DNA of 38,123 nt from an uncultured Bacteroidales bacterium (lineage in GTDB: Bacteria > Bacteroidota > Bacteroidia > Bacteroidales > F082), in NCBI GenBank assembly GCA_905234455.1, contig CAJOIH010000021.1:1-38123 (forward strand). The letters run 5' to 3'. The notes beneath the pieces were generated by a model. It was not told the DNA's origin and searched no databases. It worked only from the letters and a program-made list of their open reading frames with translations. Below are positions 24,415 through 32,122 of this stretch, in pieces (positions within the stretch are counted from its first letter, which is position 1; every line of letters starts with the position of its first letter). A program made the translations under genes and the position numbers.

Positions 24415-24422
24415 TATCTTTG
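24415..24422 (+). promoter_or_regulatory. -7 promoter element (TATCTTTG) for the BACON/GT-C-like pair
   Basis: TATCTTTGCAGC on the plus strand matches TAnnTTTG, 17 nt before the ATG at 24440. It implies a leader of about 10 nt without a Shine-Dalgarno sequence. Confidence 0.7.
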
Positions 24423-24439
24423 CAGCGAAAGATAAAGCT

Positions 24440-25246
24440 ATGAAGAGACAAACTGCAGGGTTTTTGACCCTTTTCATCGTGATCGCGTTCACCTTCTCGG
24501 CCTGCTGCAACAGGCAACATCTCGAAGTTTCGAAAAGCGCCATCACCTTCAGCTACGCGGGTGGCAACGATTTCTTCAACGTGGAGGCCGACTGCGACTG
24601 GACCGTCGAGGTCGACGGCAGCCAGAGTTGGCTGACGGTGAATCCCACCGAAGGCAGCAACAACGCCAGCGTGGCGGTGAACGCCCGCCAGAACAACGGC
24701 ACCCACGATAGGAGCACCACCCTCACCGTGGTGAGCGAGAACGGCAAGGTGCGCCGCAACGTCGTCGTCAACCAGGCACGGGTCGACATCAGCCCGGTGA
24801 TCGGGAAGGTGTGGTTCCTCCGCTTCTACGAGCGCTGGGACTCCGACTATTGGAACAACGTCATCCCCGAGTCGTACCGCAGCTGGACCTATTACTCCGA
24901 CATCGAGTTCGAGAACTGGTACTTCTATTTCTACGACGACCACACCGGCTACCAGGTCCACACCCAACTGGGCGACACCATCTACCACCCCTATGAGTAT
25001 CAGTATTATCCCGATGGCGACAGCCTGTACATCGCCTTCGAGAACATCAACAGCACCCAGGAGGACTATCACGCCATCATCCACGAGCTCACCCAGAGCA
25101 ACTTCTCGTTCAGCGATGCCTACGACTGGCATGAGTTCGAGAAGCTCAACCTGGTGAACGTCAGCACGAGCAAACGCAACGCGCTGCAAGTCAACAAGAA
25201 AAAGATCGCCCCGAAACCGTCAGGACCGCTCATCCAAGTGAAATAG
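24440..25246 (+). CDS. BACON-domain lipoprotein
   Basis: The 268-residue protein has a lipoprotein signal (TLFIVIAFTFSAC). One BACON domain covers about residues 28-113: FSYAGGNDFFNVEADCDWTV, then SQSWLTVNPTEGSNNASVAV and RSTTLTVVSENGKVRRNVVVNQ (outline). BACON is a Bacteroidota beta-sandwich found in surface lipoproteins, thought to bind carbohydrate or mucin. Residues ~115-235 (GKVWFLRFYERWDSDYWNN, WTYYSDIEFENWYFYFYDDH) form a Tyr/Trp-rich beta domain with no match I can name. The C-terminal tail is basic (KRNALQVNKKKIAPKP). It ends 2 nt before the next gene, so the two are translated together. Confidence 0.8.
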   Translation: MKRQTAGFLTLFIVIAFTFSACCNRQHLEVSKSAITFSYAGGNDFFNVEADCDWTVEVDGSQSWLTVNPTEGSNNASVAVNARQNNGTHDRSTTLTVVSENGKVRRNVVVNQARVDISPVIGKVWFLRFYERWDSDYWNNVIPESYRSWTYYSDIEFENWYFYFYDDHTGYQVHTQLGDTIYHPYEYQYYPDGDSLYIAFENINSTQEDYHAIIHELTQSNFSFSDAYDWHEFEKLNLVNVSTSKRNALQVNKKKIAPKPSGPLIQVK

Positions 25247-25248
25247 CC

Positions 25249-26658
25249 ATGCCCGACCGACTCCACAGGCATTTCCAATGCATGGGTGTGGCCGTTTACC
25301 TGGCCGCCCTGCTCATCGTCAGCACCTGCTTCCACCAACATGCCCTCCTGCCGCTCTGGATGGCTTGGGGCATCGGCACGGTGCTGTGCTTCTTCGGGCT
25401 GGGCTACTGGTTTTACCAGCGGTGGCGCCACGACACCCCGAAAGCCTTCACCCGCAAGCTGTTTTGGTGGGCCCTGGGCATCCGGATGGCCTATGTGGGC
25501 GTCATCATCTTCTACTATTATTTCCAAACCGGGGTGAGCTTCGAGTATGGGGCCACCGACAGCTGGAACTACCACCGGTGTGCCGGTTACCTCGCCGACC
25601 TGCTGCGTGCCGGCCAGTTCGGTGAGATGGTCAACGTGCTCAGCACCAACAGGTTGGGCTTTTCCGACCAGGGGTATCTGCTTTACCTGACCGGGCTTTA
25701 CACCTGTTTCGGCAAGAACATCCTCGGTCCCCGGCTGCTGAAGGCCCTGATGAGCGCGTGGATGTGCGTGGCCATCTACAGGCTGGCATCGCGCAACCTG
25801 GGAGAGAAAACCGCCCGTATCGCCGCGGTGATGGCCCTGTTGCTGCCCCAGTTCATCCACTACAACGGTACCTACCAGAAAGAGACCGAGTTGCTGTTTC
25901 TGGCGGTGATGGCGCTGGAACGCTTCGACTATCTCATCCATTCCAAGCGCTACACTTTTTGGAACATCCTGGTGCCGGTACTCTTCACTGTGCTCACCTT
26001 CGGGTTCCGCACCATCGTGGGCATGACCCTCATCGCCAGCTTTGTGGTTGATGTGCTATGTTGCGAGAAGCCGCTGCTGTCGCGTCGGGCGCGAGTCGTC
26101 GTGGCGGCGTCCATCGTGCTGCTGGCGGGCCTCTTGGCGCTGACCCCGGTAGGGAAGGAGATGCTGATGATGGCGAGGATCAACTTCGGCACGGGCAATG
26201 CCACAGCCGAGAAGTACGAGGCCATGGAGCTGGGTTATGCCCAATATGCCAGTGGCAAATACACCGCCCCGGGCTTTTTGACCCTCCCCTTGACCAACCT
26301 GGTGGAGGAGGCCAACCCCAACCAGAAGATGATGAACGGCAACTATTACATCAAGAATTACCTGGCGTTCTTTGCGCTGCTGAGCCTGGTGGTCGCTTTC
26401 CGTGAGCGGCGGTGGCGCAGCCTCAGCCTGGTGGGGTCGTTCACCCTGGTGTATGCGGTGGCTATCGCCTGCTCGTTTGCCTTCAACAGCGAGCGCTACC
26501 ATCTGCCGGTGATGCCCGGGCTGCTCATCATGGCGGCCTTTGCCATGGTCCATTTCAGGAGGAAGGACTTCAAGTGGTACTACGCCTATTGTGCGGTGTT
26601 GCTGGTGGCCATCGTGGTTTGGAACTACCTCAAATTGGCCGCCAGGGGCTTGGTTTAG
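25249..26658 (+). CDS. Polytopic membrane protein, GT-C glycosyltransferase-like
   Basis: The 469-residue protein has about 10-12 hydrophobic helices. The first extracytoplasmic loop (FEYGATDSWNYHRCAGYLADLL) carries acidic residues, and a later helix reads MALLLPQFIHYNGTYQKETELLFLAV in outline. This pattern resembles the GT-C/PMT-like (GT39, DUF2029-type) membrane glycosyltransferases that use lipid-linked sugars. No exact catalytic motif is proven, so O-antigen or exopolysaccharide assembly is only a guess. It lies 2 nt downstream of the BACON lipoprotein gene with no promoter of its own. It is followed by the tRNA-Cys gene. Confidence 0.65.
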   Translation: MPDRLHRHFQCMGVAVYLAALLIVSTCFHQHALLPLWMAWGIGTVLCFFGLGYWFYQRWRHDTPKAFTRKLFWWALGIRMAYVGVIIFYYYFQTGVSFEYGATDSWNYHRCAGYLADLLRAGQFGEMVNVLSTNRLGFSDQGYLLYLTGLYTCFGKNILGPRLLKALMSAWMCVAIYRLASRNLGEKTARIAAVMALLLPQFIHYNGTYQKETELLFLAVMALERFDYLIHSKRYTFWNILVPVLFTVLTFGFRTIVGMTLIASFVVDVLCCEKPLLSRRARVVVAASIVLLAGLLALTPVGKEMLMMARINFGTGNATAEKYEAMELGYAQYASGKYTAPGFLTLPLTNLVEEANPNQKMMNGNYYIKNYLAFFALLSLVVAFRERRWRSLSLVGSFTLVYAVAIACSFAFNSERYHLPVMPGLLIMAAFAMVHFRRKDFKWYYAYCAVLLVAIVVWNYLKLAARGLV

Positions 26659-26675
26659 AAATTATTTTCGATGTT

Positions 26676-26708
26676 TTGTTGCGGCAATCCAATTTATTCG
26701 TATCTTTG
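26676..26708 (+). promoter_or_regulatory. tRNA-Cys promoter (TTG-N19-TATCTTTG)
   Basis: TATCTTTG at 26701-26708 is a perfect -7 element, with TTG upstream separated by 19 nt (CGGCAATCCAATTTATTCG). The leader to the mature tRNA 5' end is short. The 19 nt TATCTTTGCAGCCGCAAAA (26701-26719) recur identically, inverted, before tRNA-Thr. Confidence 0.8.
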
Positions 26709-26719
26709 CAGCCGCAAAA

Positions 26720-26793
26720 GGTACCTTGCCCGAGCGGTTAGGGATCGGTCTGCAAAACCGGGGACGGCGGTTCGAATCCGCCAGGTACCTCCA
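26720..26793 (+). tRNA. tRNA-Cys (anticodon GCA)
   Basis: The cloverleaf folds cleanly. Acceptor stem GGTACCT pairs with AGGTACC, followed by discriminator T and an encoded CCA (26791-26793). The D stem is CCC/GGG, the anticodon stem TCGGT/ACCGG with loop CTGCAAA, and the T stem GGCGG/CCGCC with loop TTCGAAT. The anticodon GCA is at 26752-26754. Confidence 0.95.
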
Positions 26794-26797
26794 CCTA

Positions 26798-26823
26798 AAG
26801 GGTCGCTTAGTGGCGGCCCTTTT
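26798..26823 (+). terminator. Terminator of tRNA-Cys
   Basis: AAGGGTCGC (26798-26806) pairs over 9 bp (one G-T) with GCGGCCCTT (26813-26821), loop TTAGTG, followed by TT. It begins 4 nt after the tRNA CCA end. Confidence 0.75.
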
Positions 26824-26828
26824 CACGT

Positions 26829-26858
26829 AAAAAGGCGGCCCTTGTAAGGACTGCCTTT
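26829..26858 (-). terminator. Terminator of tRNA-Thr
   Basis: On the minus strand AAAGGC (26853-26858) pairs with GCCTTT (26831-26836), with an inner CCTT/AAGG helix, followed by TTACG (plus-strand A run at 26829-26833). It lies 9 nt beyond the tRNA-Thr 3' end and directly next to the oppositely oriented tRNA-Cys terminator. Confidence 0.7.
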
Positions 26859-26867
26859 CTTGTTTTG

Positions 26868-26940
<73 letters not shown>

Positions 26941-26942
26941 GT

Positions 26943-26961
26943 TTTTGCGGCTGCAAAGATA
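26943..26961 (-). promoter_or_regulatory. tRNA-Thr promoter/leader, identical 19 nt to tRNA-Cys
   Basis: The minus strand reads TATCTTTGCAGCCGCAAAA, containing the -7 element TATCTTTG (26954-26961). The same 19 nt precede tRNA-Cys on the plus strand at 26701-26719. No good -33 element was identified at the standard spacing. Confidence 0.75.
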
Positions 26962-26999
26962 CAAACTTTTTCAAAATGATGCGCCGCAATTTTTATTTT

Positions 27000-29270
27000 T
27001 CATCGTTTCGTTCTCCGTTTTGACTTCGTGGAGGCTTTACCTCCCTTCTGTCGGTGAGGGCTTGCGCCGTTCCGTTTTGACTCGCTCCGCTTAGTTGAGG
27101 GCTTATCTCCCTTCATAATCAGTTCGAAATCCATCTGCCGTTTCAGCAGGTTGACGTTCTTGACCACCACCGTCACCTCGTCGCCGAGTTGCAGCACCCG
27201 GCCCGAGCCCTGGCCAATGACGCGGAAGTTCTCCTCATCGAGGTAGTAATAGTCGCCCGGCATGTCGTCGTAGCGCACCAGGCCCTCGCACTTGCTGTCC
27301 TTGAGCTCCACGTAGAGGCCCCACTTGCTCACGCCCGAGATCAAGCCGTCGAACACCTGGCCGATCTTGTCCTGCAGGTACTCGGCCTGCTTGTATTTCA
27401 CGCTCTGGCGTTCCATCTCCTCGGCCTGCTTCTCCATCTCACTGGTGTGGGCGCAGTACTCGTCGTACTCGTGCTTGCCCACCGACGCCAAGTCGTCGAA
27501 CAGGTAGCGCTGGATGAGGCGGTGCACCATCAAGTCGGGGTAGCGGCGGATGGGGGAGGTGAAGTGCGTGTAATAGTCGAACGAGAGGCCGTAGTGCCCG
27601 ATGTTCTCGGTGCTGTACACGGCCTTGGCCATGGTGCGGATGGCCACGCTCTCCACCAGGTTCTTCTCGCCCTTGCCCTCCACGTCGGCAAAGAGCTTGT
27701 TGTACGACTTCACCAGCTTTGAGCGCGTGCTGATGTCCATGGTATAGCCCAGCCGCGAGATCAGCCTGAGGAAGTTGTTCAGCTTCTCGGGGTTGGGCTC
27801 GTCGTGGACACGGTACACGAAGGTGCAGTTGCGCCATTTGCTGCCGGGTTTCCCGAAGGTCTCGGCCACGGTGCGGTTGGCCAGCAGCATGAAGTCCTCG
27901 ATGAGCTCGTGGCTCTCGTTCTGCACGCGGACGTAGGTGTCGATGGGCTTGCCGTGGTCGTCGAGGATGAAGCGCACCTCCTCCGAGTGGAAGTTGAGGC
28001 TGCCCTCGGCCATGCGGCGCTCGCGCAGCTTGGTGGCCAGGTGGTGAAAGGTGAGGATTTGTTCCTTATAGTCGCCCTCGCCGCCCTCGATCATGGCCTG
28101 CACCTCTTCGTAGCTGTAGCGGCGGCACGACTTGATCACCGTGCGTCCGATCCAATGGCTCAGCACGCGGGCCTCGTCGTCGAGTTCGAAGACCACCGAA
28201 AAGGTGAGCTTCTCCTCGTTGGGACGCAGCGAGCACACGTTGTTGCACAGCTTCTCGGGCAGCATGGGGATGGTGCGGTCCACCAGATAGATGGAGGTGC
28301 CCCGGCTGTAGGCCTCCTTGTCGATGGCCGTGCCGGGCTTCACGTAGTACGACACGTCGGCGATGTGGACGCCCACCTCCCAGTGGCCGTTCTCGAGCCG
28401 CCGCAGCGAGATGGCGTCGTCGAAGTCCTTGGCGTCGAAGGGGTCGATGGTGATCGTAAACACCTCGCGGAAGTCCTTCCTGGCTTGGATTTCTTTTCTA
28501 GAGATTCTAGAGGGTATCTTGGCAGCCTCGGCCTCCACCTCCTTGGGGAACTCCAGCGGATAGTCGTGGGCCAGCAGGATCGACTCCATCTCCACGTCGT
28601 TGTCGCCGGGGTTGCCCAGCACGCGGATGATCTCGCCGAAGGGGTTGCCCGAGTTCTCGGGCCAGTCGGTCAGGTGCACCACTACTTTCTGGCCGTTGCG
28701 GGCGCCGTGGAGCTCGCCCTTGGGCACGAAGATGTCGAGCGGTATCGATTCCATGTCGGGGGTGACGAACACGTAGCCGTGCGAGATGTGCAGCACCCCC
28801 ACGATGTCGGTGCGCTTGCGCTGGAGCACCTCTACGATCTCGCCCTCAGGCTTCCGGTCCTTGCGTTTGGGGAACATCGCCACCCGCACACGGTCGCCGT
28901 GGAGGGCGTGGCCTGTGTTGTTGGCCGCGATGAACACGTCCTCGCCGCCTTCGTCGTCCAGGACCACGTAGGCCTTGCCCGTCGACTTCATGTCGACCGT
29001 GCCTTCCACATACTCTTTCTTGGGACCGTATTCCTCGAGGTAGGCGGGGTTGAGCACGTAGCGGTAGGGCCTTTCCTCAATGAGGATGCCATGCTCGTGG
29101 AGGTCGATCAGGATATGGTACACCACGTCCTTTCCGGCGGCGTCGCGGATGCTCAACACCTTGCATATCTGCTTGTAATTCATCGGCTTGAAGGGGTTCT
29201 CGCCGTAGATGCTCAGGATGGCGTTGGTGAACACGCTGAGCTTGTTTTCGATTTTCTTCTTCTTACCCAT
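27000..29270 (-). CDS. rnr: Ribonuclease R
   Basis: The 756-residue 3'-to-5' exoribonuclease degrades structured RNA and takes part in rRNA and tRNA quality control. The start MGKKKKIENK (29270) is preferred over an ATG five codons upstream. Domain order fits RNase R: an N-terminal winged-helix-like region (NYKQICKVLSIRD), OB-fold cold-shock domains (GTVDMKSTGKAYVVLDD, then GYVFVTPD), and the RNB catalytic domain with the metal-binding Asp cluster DPFDAKDFDDAIS near 272-284. These are followed by HFTSPIRRYPDLMVHRLIQ and a C-terminal S1 domain (GQVFDGLISGVSKWGLYVEL). The protein ends in a Lys/Arg/Ser-rich tail, often seen in RNase R and probably RNA-binding. It is transcribed divergently from nrdD. 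Confidence 0.95.
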   Translation of the reverse strand: MGKKKKIENKLSVFTNAILSIYGENPFKPMNYKQICKVLSIRDAAGKDVVYHILIDLHEHGILIEERPYRYVLNPAYLEEYGPKKEYVEGTVDMKSTGKAYVVLDDEGGEDVFIAANNTGHALHGDRVRVAMFPKRKDRKPEGEIVEVLQRKRTDIVGVLHISHGYVFVTPDMESIPLDIFVPKGELHGARNGQKVVVHLTDWPENSGNPFGEIIRVLGNPGDNDVEMESILLAHDYPLEFPKEVEAEAAKIPSRISRKEIQARKDFREVFTITIDPFDAKDFDDAISLRRLENGHWEVGVHIADVSYYVKPGTAIDKEAYSRGTSIYLVDRTIPMLPEKLCNNVCSLRPNEEKLTFSVVFELDDEARVLSHWIGRTVIKSCRRYSYEEVQAMIEGGEGDYKEQILTFHHLATKLRERRMAEGSLNFHSEEVRFILDDHGKPIDTYVRVQNESHELIEDFMLLANRTVAETFGKPGSKWRNCTFVYRVHDEPNPEKLNNFLRLISRLGYTMDISTRSKLVKSYNKLFADVEGKGEKNLVESVAIRTMAKAVYSTENIGHYGLSFDYYTHFTSPIRRYPDLMVHRLIQRYLFDDLASVGKHEYDEYCAHTSEMEKQAEEMERQSVKYKQAEYLQDKIGQVFDGLISGVSKWGLYVELKDSKCEGLVRYDDMPGDYYYLDEENFRVIGQGSGRVLQLGDEVTVVVKNVNLLKRQMDFELIMKGDKPSTKRSESKRNGASPHRQKGGKASTKSKRRTKR

Positions 29271-29325
29271 TGGTATTTTTTGCAAAAAAAGTCCGTTTTT
29301 ATCCCATTTGGGAAATTTCAGCCTG

Positions 29326-29333
29326 CAAAAATA
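29326..29333 (-). promoter_or_regulatory. -7 promoter element (TATTTTTG) for rnr
   Basis: TATTTTTGCAGGC on the minus strand matches TAnnTTTG. It is 55 nt upstream of the rnr ATG (29270), leaving a leader of roughly 50 nt. Confidence 0.55.
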
Positions 29334-29353
29334 ATGAAATCAGCGGATTAAGC

Positions 29354-29374
29354 TGTTGATAACTTTGTTGATAA
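29354..29374 (+). promoter_or_regulatory. Paired TGTTGATAA repeats upstream of nrdD (candidate operator or DnaA-like boxes)
   Basis: TGTTGATAA occurs at 29354-29362 and again at 29366-29374, in the same orientation with 12-bp spacing. The complement, TTATCAACA, differs from the DnaA box TTATCCACA at one base. The pair lies about 45-65 nt upstream of the nrdD -7 element and between the divergent rnr and nrdD promoters. It could bind a regulator on one face of the helix. No NrdR-box pair was recognised. Confidence 0.35.
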
Positions 29375-29416
29375 GAAAATTCTAGACTTGGTTTTATTTG
29401 TTCGGTGATTTTGCTC

Positions 29417-29424
29417 TACCTTTG
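29417..29424 (+). promoter_or_regulatory. -7 promoter element (TACCTTTG) for nrdDG
   Basis: TACCTTTGCAAAA matches TAnnTTTG. A TTTG lies upstream, but with 16 rather than 19-21 nt spacing. The leader to the nrdD ATG (29494) is about 60 nt and shows no clear hairpin. Confidence 0.55.
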
Positions 29425-29493
29425 CAAAAACCGTTGGAAACGGGAAATCACGAGATACATTTTACTGCAACCATTTGAAAACGAGCACATTGT

Positions 29494-31605
29494 ATGAGCA
29501 ACGGCGGATTGTACATTAAAAAAAGGGACGGTAGCGAGGAACCCTTCTCTGTTGAAAAAATCAAAGTCGCCATCAGCAAGGCTTTTTTGGCCTCGGGCTT
29601 TTATGCCACTGATGACGACCTCAACGCCATCCTGAGCCGGGTGCGTGTCACCAACGGCATCACCGTGGAGGAGATCCAGAACCAGGTGGAGACGGCCTTG
29701 ATGGCTGAACAGTACTACACCGTGGCGAAGAATTACATCCTTTACCGCCAGAAGCACTCGGAGGACCGCGAGATCCGCGAGAAGATCGACTTCCTGAGCA
29801 ACTACGTGAACGCCTCGAACGCCGCCACCGGCTCGAAGTTCGACGCCAACGCCAACGTGGAGAAGAAAAACATCGCCACGCTGATGGGCGAGCTGCCCAA
29901 GTCGAGTTTCATCCGCATCAACCGTCGCCTGCTAACCGACCGCATCAAGGAGGTCTATGGCAAGGAACTCGCCGACCGTTACATCTACCTGCTCACCAAC
30001 CATTTCATCTACAAGAACGACGAGACCTCGTTGGCCAACTACTGTGCATCCATCACGATGTACCCCTGGCTCAACGAAGGCACCTCGTCGATCGGAGGCA
30101 ACTCCACAGCTCCCACCAAGCTGCGCTCGTTTTGCGGTGGCTTCATCAACATGGTGTTCATGGTCTCCTCGCAACTCTCCGGCGCCTGCGCCACTCCTGA
30201 GTTCCTGATGTACATGAACTACTTCATCGGGCTCGACTACGGCCGCGACTACTACAAGCGCGCCAACGAGGTGGTCGACCATTCGCTGAAGCCCCGTACG
30301 CTCGACAAGGTGATTACCGACTGCTTCCAGCAGATCGTCTACTCGCTCAACCAACCCGCGGGTGCCCGCAACTACCAGTCGGTGTTCTGGAACATCGCCT
30401 ACTACGACCGTTACTACTTCGAGTCGCTGTTCGGCAACTTCTACTTCCCCGACGGCTCGCAACCCGATTGGGAGGGCCTGAGCTGGCTGCAAAAACGTTT
30501 CATGAAGTGGTTCAACGCCGAGCGCCTGAAGAGCGTGCTCACCTTCCCCGTGGAGACCATGGCCTTGCTTTCGAAAGACGGCGACGTGATCGACCAGGAG
30601 TGGGGCGACTTCACCGCCGAGATGTACTCCGAAGGACATTCGTTCTTCACCTATCTCAGCGACAATGCCGACTCGCTCTCCTCGTGCTGCCGTCTGCGCA
30701 ACGAGATCCAGGACAACGGTTTCAGCTACACCCTTGGCGCCGGTGGCGTGTCCACTGGCTCCAAGAGCGTGCTGACCATCAACCTCAACCGCTGCATCCA
30801 GTATGCTTCGCGCAACAACATGCACTACCTCACCTTCCTCGAGGAAATCGTCGACCTGTGCCACAAGGTGCAGATCTGCTACAACGAGAACCTCAAGGGC
30901 CTGCAGGCCAAGGGCATGCTGCCGCTGTTCGACGCAGGTTACATCAACCTGGGCCGCCAGTACCTCACCATCGGGGTCAATGGCCTGGTCGAAGCCGCCG
31001 AGTTCCTGAAGATCAAGATCTCCGACAACCCCGAGTACGAACACTTCGTTCAGGATGTGCTCGGCCTCATCGAGAAGTACAACAAGAAATACTACTCGAA
31101 ACAGGACGGCCTGATGTTCAACTGCGAGATGATCCCCGCCGAGAACGTGGGCGTGAAACATGCCAAGTGGGACAAGGAAGATGGCTACGAGGTGCACCGC
31201 GACTGCTACAACAGCTATTTCTACATCGTGGAAGACCCCAACACCAACGTTTTGGACAAGTTCCGCCTGCACGGCGAAAAGTACATCAAGCACCTCACCG
31301 GCGGATCGGCACTGCACTGCAACCTGGAGGAACACCTCAGCAAGGAACAGTACCGCCAGCTGCTGCGCGTGGCCGCACGCGAAGGGTGCAACTATTTTAC
31401 CTTCAACATTCCCAACACCGTCTGCAACGACTGCGGGCACATCGACAAGCGCTACCTCAAGGAATGCCCCGTGTGCCACAGCACCAATATAGATTACCTG
31501 ACCCGAATCATCGGTTACTTGAAACGAATCAGCAATTTCTCCGAAGCACGACAGGAAGAGGCAGCAAGAAGGCATTACAGCAAAAAGGAGATTGATAGAT
31601 GCTAA
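29494..31605 (+). CDS. nrdD: Anaerobic (class III) ribonucleoside-triphosphate reductase
   Basis: The 703-residue enzyme reduces ribonucleoside triphosphates to deoxynucleotides under anaerobic conditions using a glycyl radical. An N-terminal ATP-cone (YIKKRDGSEEPFSVEKIKVAI, outline, to about residue 95) should give allosteric control by ATP/dATP. The large catalytic barrel follows. The C-terminal zinc site is formed by Cys644, Cys647, Cys658 and Cys661 (CNDC and CPVC). The glycyl radical loop is RIIGYL with Gly674. Length is normal. Its last codons overlap nrdG by 7 nt, so the activase is made from the same transcript. Confidence 0.96.
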   Translation: MSNGGLYIKKRDGSEEPFSVEKIKVAISKAFLASGFYATDDDLNAILSRVRVTNGITVEEIQNQVETALMAEQYYTVAKNYILYRQKHSEDREIREKIDFLSNYVNASNAATGSKFDANANVEKKNIATLMGELPKSSFIRINRRLLTDRIKEVYGKELADRYIYLLTNHFIYKNDETSLANYCASITMYPWLNEGTSSIGGNSTAPTKLRSFCGGFINMVFMVSSQLSGACATPEFLMYMNYFIGLDYGRDYYKRANEVVDHSLKPRTLDKVITDCFQQIVYSLNQPAGARNYQSVFWNIAYYDRYYFESLFGNFYFPDGSQPDWEGLSWLQKRFMKWFNAERLKSVLTFPVETMALLSKDGDVIDQEWGDFTAEMYSEGHSFFTYLSDNADSLSSCCRLRNEIQDNGFSYTLGAGGVSTGSKSVLTINLNRCIQYASRNNMHYLTFLEEIVDLCHKVQICYNENLKGLQAKGMLPLFDAGYINLGRQYLTIGVNGLVEAAEFLKIKISDNPEYEHFVQDVLGLIEKYNKKYYSKQDGLMFNCEMIPAENVGVKHAKWDKEDGYEVHRDCYNSYFYIVEDPNTNVLDKFRLHGEKYIKHLTGGSALHCNLEEHLSKEQYRQLLRVAAREGCNYFTFNIPNTVCNDCGHIDKRYLKECPVCHSTNIDYLTRIIGYLKRISNFSEARQEEAARRHYSKKEIDRC

Positions 31606-32084
31606 AATACGCTAACTACGATATTGTCTTTCAGGAAGTGCCTGACGAGGTGACCTTGGCCATCAACATCAGCAACTGTCCCAACCAATGCATTGGCTGC
31701 CACAGCAAATACCTTTGGGAGGACAAGGGGGAGGCGCTCGACAAAGAGGCCCTCGACCGGCTGGTGGACGAATACCAGACCGGTATCACCTGCGTTTGCT
31801 TCATGGGTGGCGACGCCGAGCCTTACGACGTGGCCAACCTCGCCATGCACGTCAAAAACAAATATAAAAACATCAAAACCGCCTGGTATTCAGGACGTAA
31901 CGAGCTCCCGGAGGCCTTCCACTCAGAGACCTTCGACTACATCAAGACCGGCCGTTACGACGAAAAGCTGGGACCGCTGAACTCGCTCACCACCAACCAA
32001 CGGATGATCAAACGCCTGGCCGACGGCCGCGTGAAGGACATCACCGGCAGGTTCCAGAAACAACAAGAAAAAAGCACTCTTTAA
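31599..32084 (+). CDS. nrdG: Anaerobic ribonucleotide reductase activating protein
   Basis: The 161-residue radical-SAM enzyme creates the glycyl radical on NrdD. The iron-sulfur motif CxxxCxxC is at Cys27, Cys31 and Cys34 (NCPNQCIGCHS), and a GGD motif (FMGGDAEP) contacts SAM. Length is normal for NrdG. The gene overlaps nrdD by 7 nt, and its stop codon TAA (32082-32084) lies in the loop of the transcription terminator. Confidence 0.95.
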   Translation: MLKYANYDIVFQEVPDEVTLAINISNCPNQCIGCHSKYLWEDKGEALDKEALDRLVDEYQTGITCVCFMGGDAEPYDVANLAMHVKNKYKNIKTAWYSGRNELPEAFHSETFDYIKTGRYDEKLGPLNSLTTNQRMIKRLADGRVKDITGRFQKQQEKSTL

Positions 32085-32101
32085 CAGAGTGCTTTTTTCT
32101 T
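32065..32101. terminator. Bidirectional terminator between nrdG and the T9SS Omp28-like gene
   Basis: A perfect 16-bp inverted repeat (arms 32065-32080 and 32086-32101, core AAAAAAGCACTCT/AGAGTGCTTTTTT) has a 5-nt loop. T runs follow the GC-rich part on both strands, so it can end transcripts from nrdDG on the plus strand and from the convergent gene on the minus strand. The left arm is inside the nrdG coding sequence and the nrdG stop codon is in the loop. Confidence 0.92.
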
Positions 32102-32122
32102 GGTACCGAAGTATTTTCCAAC

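Noticed and set aside
24368..25189. Upstream extension of the DUF4175 frame to 1352 residues
   Set aside because: It runs antisense through the BACON gene and lies upstream of a clear promoter element (24387-24394). The sequence has no recognisable domain, while the BACON gene has a signal peptide and a known fold.
29932..31575. 547-codon minus-strand frame opposite nrdD
   Set aside because: Antisense shadow of a highly conserved enzyme; no start context or domain.
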